From Rehmannia glutinosa (Eukaryota; Streptophyta; Magnoliopsida; Lamiales; Orobanchaceae): a stretch of 64,000 nucleotides of DNA. Shown one piece after another: positions 11,808-22,623 of the stretch. The stretch spans positions 55,006,659-55,070,658 of the forward strand of contig CM071932.1 in the NCBI GenBank assembly GCA_016081115.2. The letters run 5' to 3'. How positions within the stretch are numbered: the stretch's first letter is position 1; each line of letters starts with the position of its first letter. Below the pieces are notes generated by a model that was given only the letters and a program-made list of their open reading frames with translations, made no database searches and was not told the DNA's origin. The position numbers and the translations under genes were made by a program.

Positions 11808-12832
11808 TTAGTAACCAGTAGAATTGTCAAATGGGCCGACATGTGCTGGTTCGTTCGGGCCAATGAGAAAATTCGAGTCGGGCCGGGTTGGGTCAGGACA
11901 AAATTCTATTGGGCAGTTATTTTGAGACACAATCCATGAAAAGTACACATGAAATGATCGAGTCAGCCAGATTTTTGGGCCACATAGGTGCAATCTTTTC
12001 GGGCCTCCAAAATTACAATCCGACTCATCGGCATGAGCCCATTTTGTCAGCTCTAATAATTAGATACTTGTATTCATATCAACCAATACTAAATAGCCTA
12101 TAATGATGGTAATCAGTTCCACAAAAAGTTTCATCATCAATAATGGATAAGTTGTATTAACGGTGTATATATAAATTTGAATATAACATAAATATTATAC
12201 ATGTTAAGATATAATGACTCATTATAGATATATAGATATCATAATACAATGAAAAAATATATATAATTTTCAAATATAATAACTCATTAATATACTTTAT
12301 GCGTCAACATACTCAGTACATATTTTTTTTCCAGTTTTGAAATAACATTATATTCTTTTTCATCATATATTCTAAATAAAATCTTATTAAATTGATAGTT
12401 TGAAAACAAAAAATATAAAATTATATTGTACAATTACGAAAATCGAGATAGTAATGCAGATTCGTTTCCTTCGTTTAGATATTTTAAAATGTATTTAATA
12501 CAATATTAATACTGATTAATTATATAAATTAGATTGCTAATGCATACCAATATTAATAATGATAAAATTAATGATAAATCATAATAATATATCGGTCAAC
12601 AAACTATGTTTCTATTTTTTTATATCTTTCCAAATTCACGTGTATAGTATTTAATACTAATTAGACATACATAAATTAAAATGTCAATGTATACTATAAT
12701 TAAGATAAGCAAAAATAATGATATAATTACAAATATATTGGACATATATATCTATCTTTTTTTTAATTAAAAATATCTAATTTCATTTTTAGCAAGTGCA
12801 AAAAGGCAGGAAAATAAATTTGGAAATAGGTT

Positions 12833-12834
<2 letters not shown>

Positions 12835-12892
<58 letters not shown>
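12835..12892. repeat. Compound (TA)n(GA)n microsatellite in the right arm
   Basis: Mirror image of the tract at 9724-9811, with fewer GA units. It is part of the terminal inverted repeat. Confidence 0.85.
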
Positions 12893-12893
<1 letters not shown>

Positions 12894-13072
12894 TTTCTAA
12901 ATAATCCAACAAATTCCACTCTAATCTATTAAAATCTGCATAATTCCATATAATAAAATTCCATTAGAATCTGATGAAATCCATAATGGAATCCATAGAA
13001 TTCTCTAAAAACCTATGAAATTTCATTGATTAAAAAATCTTTCAAATTCTATGGTTGGGGACACCCTTCTAA

Positions 13073-13506
13073 ATTCACTTGCTTGCGACGTGTCTTTTAA
13101 GGATATCCTATATAAACTTCTACTTAAAGTGGGGGAAAAAGGAAAAATAAATAAAAGAATGAGACATTTACATAAAATTTAGTGTTAATAAACAAAGAAC
13201 ATATCTTATATTGTAACTCCAACAAAAAATGAAATGAAAACAAGAATAAAAATCAAATATATCAATTATCAAGTATGATGATGGGTAAAACCTTATTTTC
13301 CCTTTTAAAGTTTTAATATCTATTTAATTCACTTTAATTAATTATTAGCCCACAGAAAATAATATTGGGTCAAGTTAAAAAATGCTCATAAAGCCCAGTT
13401 CATCGTATCAAACCCGTAAAGTTGAACTCATAACACTAGGCAAGGTCTAATTCATTATATTAGGCCCTTAAGGCCGAACTCATTACACCAGGCCCATGCG
13501 ACCATA
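13073..13506. other. Short intergenic segment with degenerate 33-bp repeats
   Basis: No gene is seen. Between about 13395 and 13492 three degenerate units share GAACTCAT-ACA-AGGC. The segment ends at the target site of the hAT-like element. Confidence 0.4.
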
Positions 13507-13561
13507 GTCTCATGCAGTGGCGTAGCCAGAAAATAAATAGGGGTGGGTCGATACATGAAAT

Positions 13562-14833
13562 TGTTAGTCCAAGTGGCTACAATAATCTAGAGGGGGGGTG
13601 AATAGATTATGCCGATTTTTTGCAAATTACCCTCTTTTTCGAAACAACGAGTAGATAACAAGAATGTAAATGCGGAAAATAAACAACACTCGTTGATTTA
13701 AAGAGGTTCAACCCACCTAGGGCCTAATCCTCTACCACCCCAGTATCTCCGGGATGGATTTTAAAAAGAAAAAAAAAGATTTTATTAATTTACCAAAAAT
13801 TAATACAACACCTGAGGATTACCACAACCCTCTTTCACCACCTCGAGGATTACCACAACCCTCTTACAACACCTTTGAAGATTACCACAACCTTCAAACA
13901 CCTATCACCTAGATCACCCAAGTGTATTCTTACCACAAGAATACTCACAAGGATGTCTTGTGTTGAATGATGACCAAAATCAAGATTGCAACTCAATAAT
14001 GATTGATACAATATGAGTACAAGTGTAATCAAGAATTGAAAGCCTAGACCTCAAATAAGTGCAAGTGAAAGTGCTTAGGCTAATACAACAAGATATATGA
14101 AAGTGTTTGCTCAATTGCTCTTTGCTTGTATATTGTGTGTTGTATCTTGTTGCTTGAATGAAGCCTCTATTTATAGGAGAGGACTTGGCTTTCATTTCCG
14201 GACATTGCCTCCTCCTTGGGGAGTGATTTGCTGCAAAAGAAACCATTTAAAATGATCAATATAGTGTTAGAAATCAATCCCACAAAATAGGAAAAAGTTG
14301 TCCAAAACGCAACGGATAGTTTCTTTGATAAACATGGGGTTCGACCGGTCGCGCAGAGAGATAAGATTGAAATTGAATTCTCGCGAATTTTACACAGGGG
14401 GGACCTCGAAGGGGTGCAACCTCGCCCTTAGTGGCCAGGTTGCCCTTGACGATTTTTACGAAACAGAGAAGTCGGAACAAAAATCCAACTTGCAGTGCAA
14501 TGTGTCGCGCCCGCCGGTCGACCGGTCGACCTCACCGGCCGCCCACCTGGGCGACCGTCGCCGCCCTGTTTTTTTCTTACGTCCCCATTTTCTGTTTCTT
14601 GACTCAACTCAGTGCGGGTTGCCCTATTGGGCGGCCGGTCGAACTGAAACAAATGTGTTGTCCAATGTTTTATTGAAAGTAAACTTCAAGAAATACTCCG
14701 AAAAATAGTAAAAACATTTTAAGTTGATCGGAAGTATTTAGACAACATTTAGGGACATAGTTTTGGTTTAAAAACATATTTGAACAAAATCGAACATAAT
14801 CATCAAAATCATGATAAAAACATTTATCTAACA
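13562..14833 (-). repeat. 3' LTR of element A
   Basis: Matches 20736-22007 with scattered small indels, concentrated in the CpG-rich block around 14500-14650. A TATA box (TATAAATA on the minus strand) lies at 14168-14175. Confidence 0.92.
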
Positions 14834-15184
14834 AACTCCCCCTTTTTGATGATTACAAACCAAAACAATTTTCTTGAGGACGATTTTAAAACCAAATAAA
14901 ATTTTCGGTTTTACGAGTAAACTATCCGTTAGAAGTATTTCATACAAAACTCCCCCTATTTATGAGCATATCAACAAATGATTATTATAAGTAAGAGCAC
15001 AAGCTATAACAAGCTTATAAGAATGCATCATGCGCTAAGGAGCTCCCCCTGTCACAAAACTTATAAACAATTTCATCCGAGTCCAAAATTCAAGCCATGG
15101 ACTAGGTATTAGAGACCACAATACTTAATGCGAGCTTATATTAGCTATTCTTGAGCTAACGAGCTAATATCCTGTTTCTCCCCC
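14834..15184 (-). promoter_or_regulatory. Polypurine tract and three upstream PPT-like motifs of A
   Basis: The tract next to the 3' LTR (AAAAAGGGGGAGTT on the minus strand, 14834-14847) would prime plus-strand DNA synthesis. Further GGGGGAG motifs lie at 14950-14956, 15043-15049 and 15178-15184. Multiple PPT-like copies are characteristic of Sireviruses. Confidence 0.75.
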
Positions 15185-16005
15185 TTTGGAATCATCAAAA
15201 AGATCATTAGAATGGTGAAAACACCATACAATAATATCAAAGTGCGCCAAAGGGACGGTTTAGTAACCGTTGAGCAATTAAAGCATAATAATCCAAGGAA
15301 AATGGGAGAAATGTAATATGAAGAGTTCATACGCGTGTTTTGTTTGTCAAAACATGATCTCAATAAGTATAGAAAACTATTGAAAGCAAGAGAATCATGT
15401 ATAAGTTGAAATTTTCATTGCGACATATCATCGAACACCTTGTGTGCGTTAAAAATAGAAGAGGTTGTATATAACCTTTGTAAATGGTTCAAGCCAAAAA
15501 CTTTCAACACCAATTCAAGTCACTCATCATACATAACAACACAACAACCAAGCTCATCATGATCATACGAAAATTACATCAAAAATTTTCAAGAAACTCG
15601 AAAACTCAAGGTTCCACCCAATTGAGTAAAAGAAGCGAAATTCTTACCATTTGATCGGAAAGAGTGAGCCATAATGATGATGATCATGCTATATAATGTC
15701 CATGTTGTGTAAGATATGCATGAAATCCATTTTTGAATGAAATTTGAGTGAATTTGGCAAAGGGGACGAAAAATGACCAAATATTTGTTAAAATGAAGAA
15801 TCTTTGAAGACAACGTTTAAAAGCCAAAATATAGCTTAGGGCGACCGGTCGAGGTTGAGGGCGACGTCGAGGTTGAGGGCGGCGGTTGCCTCAACTCTTT
15901 CACCCACTGTTTTGTCAGTTTTTCCAAAATCCGAATTTTCAACCAAAAATCCAATTTTTCGCCCCTAAGTTTTAAAAACGTGTAAAATGCAAACATAAGC
16001 TTCAT

Positions 16006-16404
16006 TCAATATGCATTATGCCTAACCGAGCTCGTATTGATTGAAAAAGTCTCGGAAGATAGCGGTTTTGTGAAAATATCCGCTAATTGATCTTGAGATG
16101 GTACAAAGGATATCTCAATTTTACATTTTGAAACACAATCCCTTAGAAAATGATGTCGAATCTCAATATGTTTAGTACGGTTGTGATGAACCGGGTTTTG
16201 AGAAATATTTATAGCGGATATATTATCACAAAAGATAGGTACATTTTCAAAAGAGCATTTGTAATCCGCTAAGGTTTGTTTCATCCAAAGAAGTTGAGTA
16301 CAACAAAATGCGGCGGAAATATATTCGGCCGGCCGTTGAAAGAGAAACACGCGCTTTGCTTCTTTGAAAACCAAGAAACTAGGCAATCGCCTAAAAATTG
16401 ACAT
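16006..16404 (-). pseudogene. Element A Pol C-terminus (RNase H end), out of frame with main Pol
   Basis: It contains the RNase H tail (LLWMKQTLADY, then DNISAINISQNPVHHNRTKH and the closing QDQLADIFTKPL). It is separated from the 1127-residue Pol frame by a lesion near 16325-16345. The same spot in the second genomic copy keeps the STAEAEY motif, so the break is local to this copy's sequence. Confidence 0.85.
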
Positions 16405-19400
16405 GATCCGGAAGTACTTTTCCGATCATCAATATTTCCCGCATAGTCCGAATCACTATAACCTTTAAGAGAAAAATTTTCATTCTTTGGATAAAATAAA
16501 CCATATTGAATGGTGCCTTTCAAATATCGAAAAATCCTTTTAACGGCACTCATGTGAGATTCTTTGGGATTGCTTTGAAAACGAGCACATAGGCATACGG
16601 CATGAAGAATGTCCGGTCTACTAGCGGTTAAATAAAGTAAACTACCAATCATACCTCGATACTTTGATTCATCCACGGACTTGCCTTTCTCATCTTTGTC
16701 AATTTTGACATTTGTTGCCATAGGAGTAGAGACGGTTCTTCCTTCTTCAATGCCGAACTTTTTCAAAAGTTCTTTTGTATACTTTGATTGCGAAATATAA
16801 ATACCTTCTTGACATTGCTTAATTTGAAGTCCAAGAAAGAAGTTAAGCTCCCCCATCATACTCATCTCGAATTCTCCTTGCATTAACTTAGAAAATTTCT
16901 TGCACAAAGAATCATTAGTAGCACCAAAGATAATATCATCAACATATATTTGCACAAGTAAACAATCTTGCCCTTTTTCAAAAACAAATAGAGTTGTATC
17001 AACTTTACCTCTTATAAAACCATTTTGTAAAAGAAAAGAACTAACCCTATCATACCATGCACGGGGTGCTTGTTTTAAACCATACAAGGCCTTTTTAAGT
17101 TTATAAACATCATTAGGCCTAGAAAAATTTTCAAACCCCGGAGGTTGTTTTACATAGACTTCTTCTTGAATAATACCATTTAAGAAGGCGGATTTAACAT
17201 CCATTTGGTAAAGTTTGAAATTTTTAAAGCAAGAATAGGCAAGCAAAATACGAATAGCTTCTAAACGTGCTACGGGTGCAAAAGTTTCATCATAGTCAAT
17301 ACCTTCTTCTTGACAATACCCTTGAGCTACTAACCTTGCCTTATTTCGAACAATGTTGCCTTGATCATCAAGTTTGTTCCGGAAAACCCATTTTGTGCCA
17401 ATAATGGTTTGAGAAGGAGGACAAGGTACCAATTCCCATACATCATTTCTTTCAAATTGATTCAACTCCTCTTGCATCTCTAGAAACCAATCCTCATCCT
17501 CAATAGCTTCTTTAGCATTTTTAGGCTCTTTTTGAGAAATAAGAGCTTTCTCGACAAATTTTCTCCAAGTCATCACTTTGTCAAGGGGATCACCAATAAT
17601 AAGATCTTTTGGGTGATCTCCCTTAAATTTCAATGCAACGGGAAGATCCGAGATATCACCTCTATCTTCTTGAGAACCATTTGAAGTGGACGGTTGATCA
17701 TTTGATGTAGATGGTTGATCATCAATTTGAACAATTTGTTCAATAATATCCTCCTCATCACTTTCATCATTAGGAATTCTTTCAACTCCCGAAGCTTCAT
17801 TGAATTTAACATGGATGGATTCTTCAACAACTCCACTAGTCTTATTGTAAACCCGATATGCTTTGCTTTTTGTTGAATATCCCATAAATATCCCTTCATC
17901 GGCCTTAGGATCAAGTTTGTCCAATTGATCCTTGGTATTCAAAATAAAGCATTTACAACCAAATATCTTGAAATAACTAATATTTGGAGTTCTACCTTTC
18001 CAAAGCTCATATGGAGTTTTATTCATTTTAGGACGAATATAAACTCGATTAATGACATAGCAAGCGGTACTTACGGCTTTGGCCCAAAAATACTTTGGAA
18101 GTGAAAATTTATTAAGCATGGACCGACTCATTTCTTGTAATGTCCGATTTTTCCGTTCGGCTACTCCATTTTGTTGAGGTGTCCTTGGAGCCGAGAAATT
18201 ATGAGCATATCCTTTGGTTTCACAAAATACTCTAAATTCACCGTCAAATTCTCCACCTCGATCGCTTCGAATAGACTTGATAGTATCTTCTTTTTCATTC
18301 TCAATAAGTCTACACAACCTAACAAACTCATTAACGGCATCGTTATTATTGGTAAGAAAAAGAGCCCAATTATATCTCGAAAAATCATCAACTATAACAA
18401 AAGTGTAATGTTTTCCACTTAGACTAGTCGTACCAATGTCCCCGTACAAATCAAGGTGAAGCATTTGTAGAGGTTTGGTTGTGGAAATTTTATTTTTGGG
18501 CTTAAAACTACTTTTAACTAATTTGTTCTTTTGACAAGTGTCACATAAGCCAAGATTTTCAAAATTCAATTTAGGTAGTCCTTTCACATGTTGGTTTTTG
18601 TAAATATTTTTCAAATTCTTGTATCCAACATGTCCAAGTCGCCTATGCCATAAACTAGTTAAATCATTATTGACGACTAAACAAGAAACATTTTGACTAA
18701 CCAAATCACTTGTACAAATTTTGTAAAGATTGCCTTTTCTATTTGCTTCACAAATAATTTCACCATTTTTAAGTATAAGGCATTTTTCTTTATTAAAGGA
18801 AACATCATATTTTGAATCACAAAGTTGGCTAACACTTATCAAATTAAACTTAAGCCCTTCAACTAATAGAACATTACTAAGAGAGAAAGAAGAGTTACCA
18901 ATTTCTCCATTTCCAAGAATCTTTCCTTTGCCATTGCCGAACATGACCATACCCTCTTCTTGGAGTTTGATGTTGGTAAAAAGTTCTCTCCTCCCGGTCA
19001 TATGGCGTGAACATCCGCTGTCCACGAGCCATTTGAATCTTCCATTGTGGTTATAGCCCCTATTATCTACAAAAGAATTTCTTTTAGGTACCCTATAATT
19101 TTGGGATCCATGGGGGTTAGTCTTGAGACCTTTGGGTCTCCAAACATGTCTTGAGTTATTTCTCAATTTGCAATTATTAGCATAATGTCCAACTTTGCCA
19201 CAATAAAAACAAGTAGGAGTATTATAATTATTAGCACGTACAAAAGTCGGACTTTGGTTATTTTTCTTAAAAACACTTTGAAATGGCTTATAACCAAGTC
19301 CCGATTTGGAATGCTCACCTCTTTGTGCATCTAAAATTTTTGTAACTTTATCCATACTTATGTTGAAACGATGCATATCATTTTTCAAATATTCAATCTC

Positions 19401-19664
19401 TTTTGTGAGCAATTCATTTTCGGTTTCAAGAGAATGAATTCTAGTAAGAGTAAGAGCATGAGCTTTGTCTAGAGATTCATAAGAGGTAAATAAATTTTCT
19501 TTTTCAACTTTAATCTCCTTATGCTCCTTTTTCAAGTTTTTGTATTTAACGATTAAATTTTGAAACTCAATTTGCAATTCATCAAAATCACATTGCAAGT
19601 CATCAACTATGGAGGAAGTAGAAGAGTTTGAGTGTACCTCATTGTTTTCATCGTCTATAGCCAT
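16281..19664 (-). CDS. Element A Pol: zinc knuckle, protease, integrase, reverse transcriptase, part of RNase H
   Basis: 1127-residue open frame of a Copia polyprotein. In order: coiled-coil-rich segment (about 20-110); CCHC knuckle CFYCGKVGHYANNC (152-165); protease motif VDSGCSRHMTG (214-224); GAG pre-integrase HRRLGH (from 340) with the two Cys near 374 and 377; integrase catalytic D405, D468 and E503 (SDRGGEF, then PQQNGVAER); RT with MDVKSAFLNG (821) and YVDD (907-910); RNase H beginning near 1068 (GYSDSDYAG). The tail after about 1102 is frameshifted nonsense. The ATG at 19664 is an internal methionine; in relative B this stretch is continuous with the Gag knuckle, so the natural product is a Gag-Pol fusion. 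Catalytic residues of protease, integrase and RT all look intact. Confidence 0.9.
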   Translation of the reverse strand: MAIDDENNEVHSNSSTSSIVDDLQCDFDELQIEFQNLIVKYKNLKKEHKEIKVEKENLFTSYESLDKAHALTLTRIHSLETENELLTKEIEYLKNDMHRFNISMDKVTKILDAQRGEHSKSGLGYKPFQSVFKKNNQSPTFVRANNYNTPTCFYCGKVGHYANNCKLRNNSRHVWRPKGLKTNPHGSQNYRVPKRNSFVDNRGYNHNGRFKWLVDSGCSRHMTGRRELFTNIKLQEEGMVMFGNGKGKILGNGEIGNSSFSLSNVLLVEGLKFNLISVSQLCDSKYDVSFNKEKCLILKNGEIICEANRKGNLYKICTSDLVSQNVSCLVVNNDLTSLWHRRLGHVGYKNLKNIYKNQHVKGLPKLNFENLGLCDTCQKNKLVKSSFKPKNKISTTKPLQMLHLDLYGDIGTTSLSGKHYTFVIVDDFSRYNWALFLTNNNDAVNEFVRLCRLIENEKEDTIKSIRSDRGGEFDGEFRVFCETKGYAHNFSAPRTPQQNGVAERKNRTLQEMSRSMLNKFSLPKYFWAKAVSTACYVINRVYIRPKMNKTPYELWKGRTPNISYFKIFGCKCFILNTKDQLDKLDPKADEGIFMGYSTKSKAYRVYNKTSGVVEESIHVKFNEASGVERIPNDESDEEDIIEQIVQIDDQPSTSNDQPSTSNGSQEDRGDISDLPVALKFKGDHPKDLIIGDPLDKVMTWRKFVEKALISQKEPKNAKEAIEDEDWFLEMQEELNQFERNDVWELVPCPPSQTIIGTKWVFRNKLDDQGNIVRNKARLVAQGYCQEEGIDYDETFAPVARLEAIRILLAYSCFKNFKLYQMDVKSAFLNGIIQEEVYVKQPPGFENFSRPNDVYKLKKALYGLKQAPRAWYDRVSSFLLQNGFIRGKVDTTLFVFEKGQDCLLVQIYVDDIIFGATNDSLCKKFSKLMQGEFEMSMMGELNFFLGLQIKQCQEGIYISQSKYTKELLKKFGIEEGRTVSTPMATNVKIDKDEKGKSVDESKYRGMIGSLLYLTASRPDILHAVCLCARFQSNPKESHMSAVKRIFRYLKGTIQYGLFYPKNENFSLKGYSDSDYAGNIDDRKSTSGSCQFLGDCLVSWFSKKQSACFSFNGRPNIFPPHFVVLNFFG

Positions 19665-19781
19665 GAGACCGTGTTCGGTTTCTCCTTCCTCATCGGTTGT
19701 TTCGAGTAGTTCATCCCATGTTTTGACTTCCGCATTTAGAGCCTTCTTTTTGTGAAAGGCTTCCTTTTCTTTTGCTCCTCT

Positions 19782-20678
19782 TCATCGAGCTTGAGCAATC
19801 AAAGCAATGAAGTGCCCGGGTTTTCCGCATTTAAAGCAAGCATTATCTCTTGGTTTTCTTGCTTTATTTTTATTTACAAATTTTGCAAATTTTCGAACAA
19901 GTGCGGCCGTCTCCTCATCATCATCATCATTATCATAGTATGCATTATTAGAAGAAGAAGCAAGACCTTTAGAAATAATTTGCATACCCGATTGATTTGT
20001 GGATGGTTTGGAATTTTTCCTCTCCTTGAGATAGACTTCATATATGAGTAGATTTCCAATAAGTTCATCAAACTTGAGTGTCTCAAGATTTTGTGCCTCC
20101 GTGATTGCCGTTACTTTTTCGGACCATGACCCGGGAAGTGCATTCAATACCTTGGTCACTTTGTTTTCTTCGGAGATGGCCTTGCCGAGGGCCACAAGAG
20201 GATTGACAATATTGTCAAGCCTTTCCACCATCTTGGAGATGCTTTCGCCATCATACATGCTAAAGTTTTCGAAGTCTTTAACAAGCATGGTCTTTCTTGC
20301 TTGCTTGACTTTCTTAGTCCCTTCATAGATTGTCTCCAATTTTTCCCAAACCTCATGTGCCGACCTTATGCCTCTTATGCGATTGTACTCGGTGGCGGTA
20401 AGAGAACAATGCAAAATATTTAAGGCCTTACCGTTTAGAGAGAAAGCCTTTTTGTTGTTTTCATCAAACTCCTTGAAAGGTTTAGGAGCCAAAGTGCCAT
20501 CTTCCGATTTCTTTGTTGGTTGATCAACTCCTTCAATGACCACATTCCAAATGTCGAACCCGCACCCTTGTAGGAAACACTCCATACCGTCTTTCCAAAA
20601 TGCGTAGTTGTTGGCGTCGAATAGTGGTGGCTTATTTATGGAGGCGCCGGTGGTGAGATGAGCATCATTTGTAGCCAT
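19782..20678 (-). CDS. Element A Gag (UBN2/Copia type)
   Basis: 298-residue Gag forming the virus-like particle and binding genomic RNA (family role). It starts MATNDAHLTTG 58 bases after the LTR, following the primer-binding site. A Copia Gag core with FWKDGMECFL and EVWEKLETIYEG is followed by a basic tail and a CCHC knuckle. That knuckle begins normally (CFKCGKPGH, 281-289), then loses frame before its fourth ligand, separating Gag from the Pol frame that restarts at 19664. Element B keeps this knuckle whole. Confidence 0.88.
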   Translation of the reverse strand: MATNDAHLTTGASINKPPLFDANNYAFWKDGMECFLQGCGFDIWNVVIEGVDQPTKKSEDGTLAPKPFKEFDENNKKAFSLNGKALNILHCSLTATEYNRIRGIRSAHEVWEKLETIYEGTKKVKQARKTMLVKDFENFSMYDGESISKMVERLDNIVNPLVALGKAISEENKVTKVLNALPGSWSEKVTAITEAQNLETLKFDELIGNLLIYEVYLKERKNSKPSTNQSGMQIISKGLASSSNNAYYDNDDDDEETAALVRKFAKFVNKNKARKPRDNACFKCGKPGHFIALIAQAR

Positions 20679-20720
20679 GGATCTTTCCTCTTTACTTGGA
20701 ACGAGCTAGCCAAAGAGTTT

Positions 20721-20735
20721 GGCTTTGATACCACT
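20721..20735 (-). promoter_or_regulatory. Primer-binding site of A
   Basis: On the minus strand, just after the 5' LTR, AGTGGTATCAAAGCC matches the 3' end complement of initiator tRNA-Met (TGGTATCAGAGC) with one mismatch. Confidence 0.8.
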
Positions 20736-22007
20736 TGTTAGTCCAAGTGGCTACAATAATCTAGAGGGGGGGTGAATAGATTATGCCGATTTTTTGCAAA
20801 TTACCCTCTTTTTCGAAACAACGAGTAGATAACAAGAATGTAAATGCGGAAAATAAACAACACTCGTTGATTTAAAGAGGTTCAACCCACCTAGGGCCTA
20901 ATCCTCTACCACCCCAAAGATCTCCTGGGATGGATTTTAAAAAAAAAAAAAGATTTTATTAATTTACCAAAAATTAATACAACACCTTGAGGATTACCAC
21001 AACCCTCTTTCACCACCTTGAGGATTACCACAACCCTCTTACAACACCTTTGAAGATTACCACAACCTTCAAACACCTATCACCTAGATCACCCAAGTGT
21101 ATTCTTACCACATGAATACTCACAAGGATGTCTTGTGTTGAATGATGACCAAAATCAAGATTGCAACTCAATAATGATTGATACAATATGAGTACAAGTG
21201 TAATCAAGAATTGAAAGCCTAGACCTCAAATAAGTGCAAGTGAAAGTGCTTAGGCTAATACAACAAGATATATGAAAGTGTTTGCTCAATTGCTCTTTGC
21301 TTGTATATTGTGTGTTGTATCTTGTTGCTTGAATGAAGCCTCTATTTATAGGAGAGGACTTGGCTTTCATTTCCGGACATTGCCTCCTCCTTGGGGAGTT
21401 ATTTGCTTGCAAAAGAAACCATTTAAAATGATCAATATAGTCATTAGAAATCAATCCCACAAAATAGGGAAAAGTTGTCCAAAAAACGCAACGGATAGTT
21501 TCTGATAAAACATGGGGTTCGACCGGTCGCGCAGAGATAAGATTGAAATTGAATTCTGCGAATTTTTACACAGGGGGACCGGTCGAAGGGGGTGCGACCG
21601 TCGCCCCTTAGTCAGTGACCGGTTGCCGCTTGATTTTACGAAAAAGAGAAGTCGGAACAAAAATCCAACTTGCGGTCAGGTCGCGCCGGTCGGCCGACCG
21701 CCGACCGCACTTCGCCCACCTGGTCGGCCGACGGCCGCCCCCGCCCTGTTTTTTTCTTACGTCCCATTTTCTCGTTTCTTAACTCAACTCAGTGGGGTTG
21801 CCTTATTCACGGCCGTCGAGCTGAAACAAATGTGTTGTCCAATGTTTTATTGAAAATAAACTTCAAGAAATACTCCAAAAATAGTAAAAACATTTTAAGT
21901 TGATCGGAAGTATTTAGACAACATTTAGGGATAGTTTTGGTTTAAAAACATATTTGAACAAAATCGAACATAATCATCAAAATCATGATAAAAACATTTA
22001 TCTAACA
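20736..22007 (-). repeat. 5' LTR of element A
   Basis: 1272 bp, TGTTAG...CTAACA. A TATA box lies at 21343-21350 on the minus strand, with transcription toward lower coordinates. The CpG-rich palindrome block is at about 21518-21730. Confidence 0.92.
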
Positions 22008-22623
22008 GAAATTGGGGTGTGCGGGATAAAAAACTACAAAAAAACCATATAAATATTAAATAAAAAAGAATTCTAAATAAAATTACCTATTAATTTTGCT
22101 TTTTAAAAAAGGGGGCCAGGGCCGAGGTTGGCCCCAGGCTACACCAATAGTCTCATGTTTAGCTTTAAGGGATGTGCACGAGACTTGAGATTACCAAAAT
22201 CGAACCGATATCCTGGACCGAAAAACCCCGAACCAAAAATATTCGTTATTTTTTTACTTTTCCCAAATCGTACCGTCCCGAAAATATTTCTGGTACGGTT
22301 CTGGAGATTTTTTAAATACTCGTACCGAGAACCATACCGAATCACTCTAAATCGATGACTCGAAGCTAGAACCGATTTTAAAGATTTTATATAAATACTT
22401 ATACATTATTTATATCTTATTTATATTTTGATATTGAATTAACTACAAATCATTTAAAATTAAATTGAATATAAAACATATTTCTAACAAAACCATTATA
22501 CTACAACAATTATGAATTTTGAAAAACTTTAATACTAAGAATAGAGCAAATTATTTGAAATTAAAATTAGTTAAACAATTAGTAAATTGCACTTAAAAGA
22601 GAAACATACTCTAAACAAGTAAT

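Larger units (their letters stand above)
9549..13069. mobile_element. PIF/Harbinger-like non-autonomous element with long terminal inverted repeats
   Basis: The left end is GGAGGGTGTCCCCAAC and the right end, read on the other strand, is GAAGGGTGTCCCCAAC. A TAA target duplication sits outside each end (9546-9548 and 13070-13072), fitting the 3-bp TAA/TTA duplications of PIF/Harbinger and Tourist elements. The inverted repeat is about 370 bp. The left arm is 9549-9811 continued at about 10966-11075, split by a later insertion; the right arm is about 12746-13069. No transposase ORF is visible. The interior is AT-rich and holds further insertions. Confidence 0.75.
13562..22007 (-). mobile_element. 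Ty1/Copia Sirevirus-type LTR retrotransposon A
   Basis: It is a full-length minus-strand element of about 8.45 kb. Both LTRs span 1272 bp and start TGTTAG and end CTAACA. An exact 5-bp target duplication GAAAT lies at 13557-13561 and 22008-22012. The coding order gag, protease, integrase, RT, RNase H is that of Copia. Several GGGGGAG polypurine-like motifs before the 3' LTR and palindrome-rich LTRs point to the Sirevirus lineage (family knowledge). A similar element, B, lies head to head with it. Confidence 0.92.
13515..22149. mobile_element. Small hAT-like element (D), split by Sirevirus A
   Basis: The left end CAGTGGCGTAGCC and right-end complement TATTGGTGTAGCC form imperfect hAT-style termini. 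An exact 8-bp duplication GTCTCATG flanks them at 13507-13514 and 22150-22157. Without the Copia insertion the element is only about 184 bp (13515-13561 plus 22013-22149), so it is a non-autonomous MITE. Its right end reads CCAGTA in the second copy (57631-57636). Confidence 0.7.

Noticed and set aside
11815..12056. A further hAT-like element (TAGAATTGTCAAATGGGCC ... GCCCATTTTGTCAGCTCTA)
   Set aside because: The ends resemble inverted repeats, but the flanks show no 8-bp duplication, so I did not list it as a feature.
13850..14708. Several 60-136 residue frames repeated at 21025-21903 and 56521-56703
   Set aside because: They recur because they lie in LTRs; no domain or codon pattern suggests protein.
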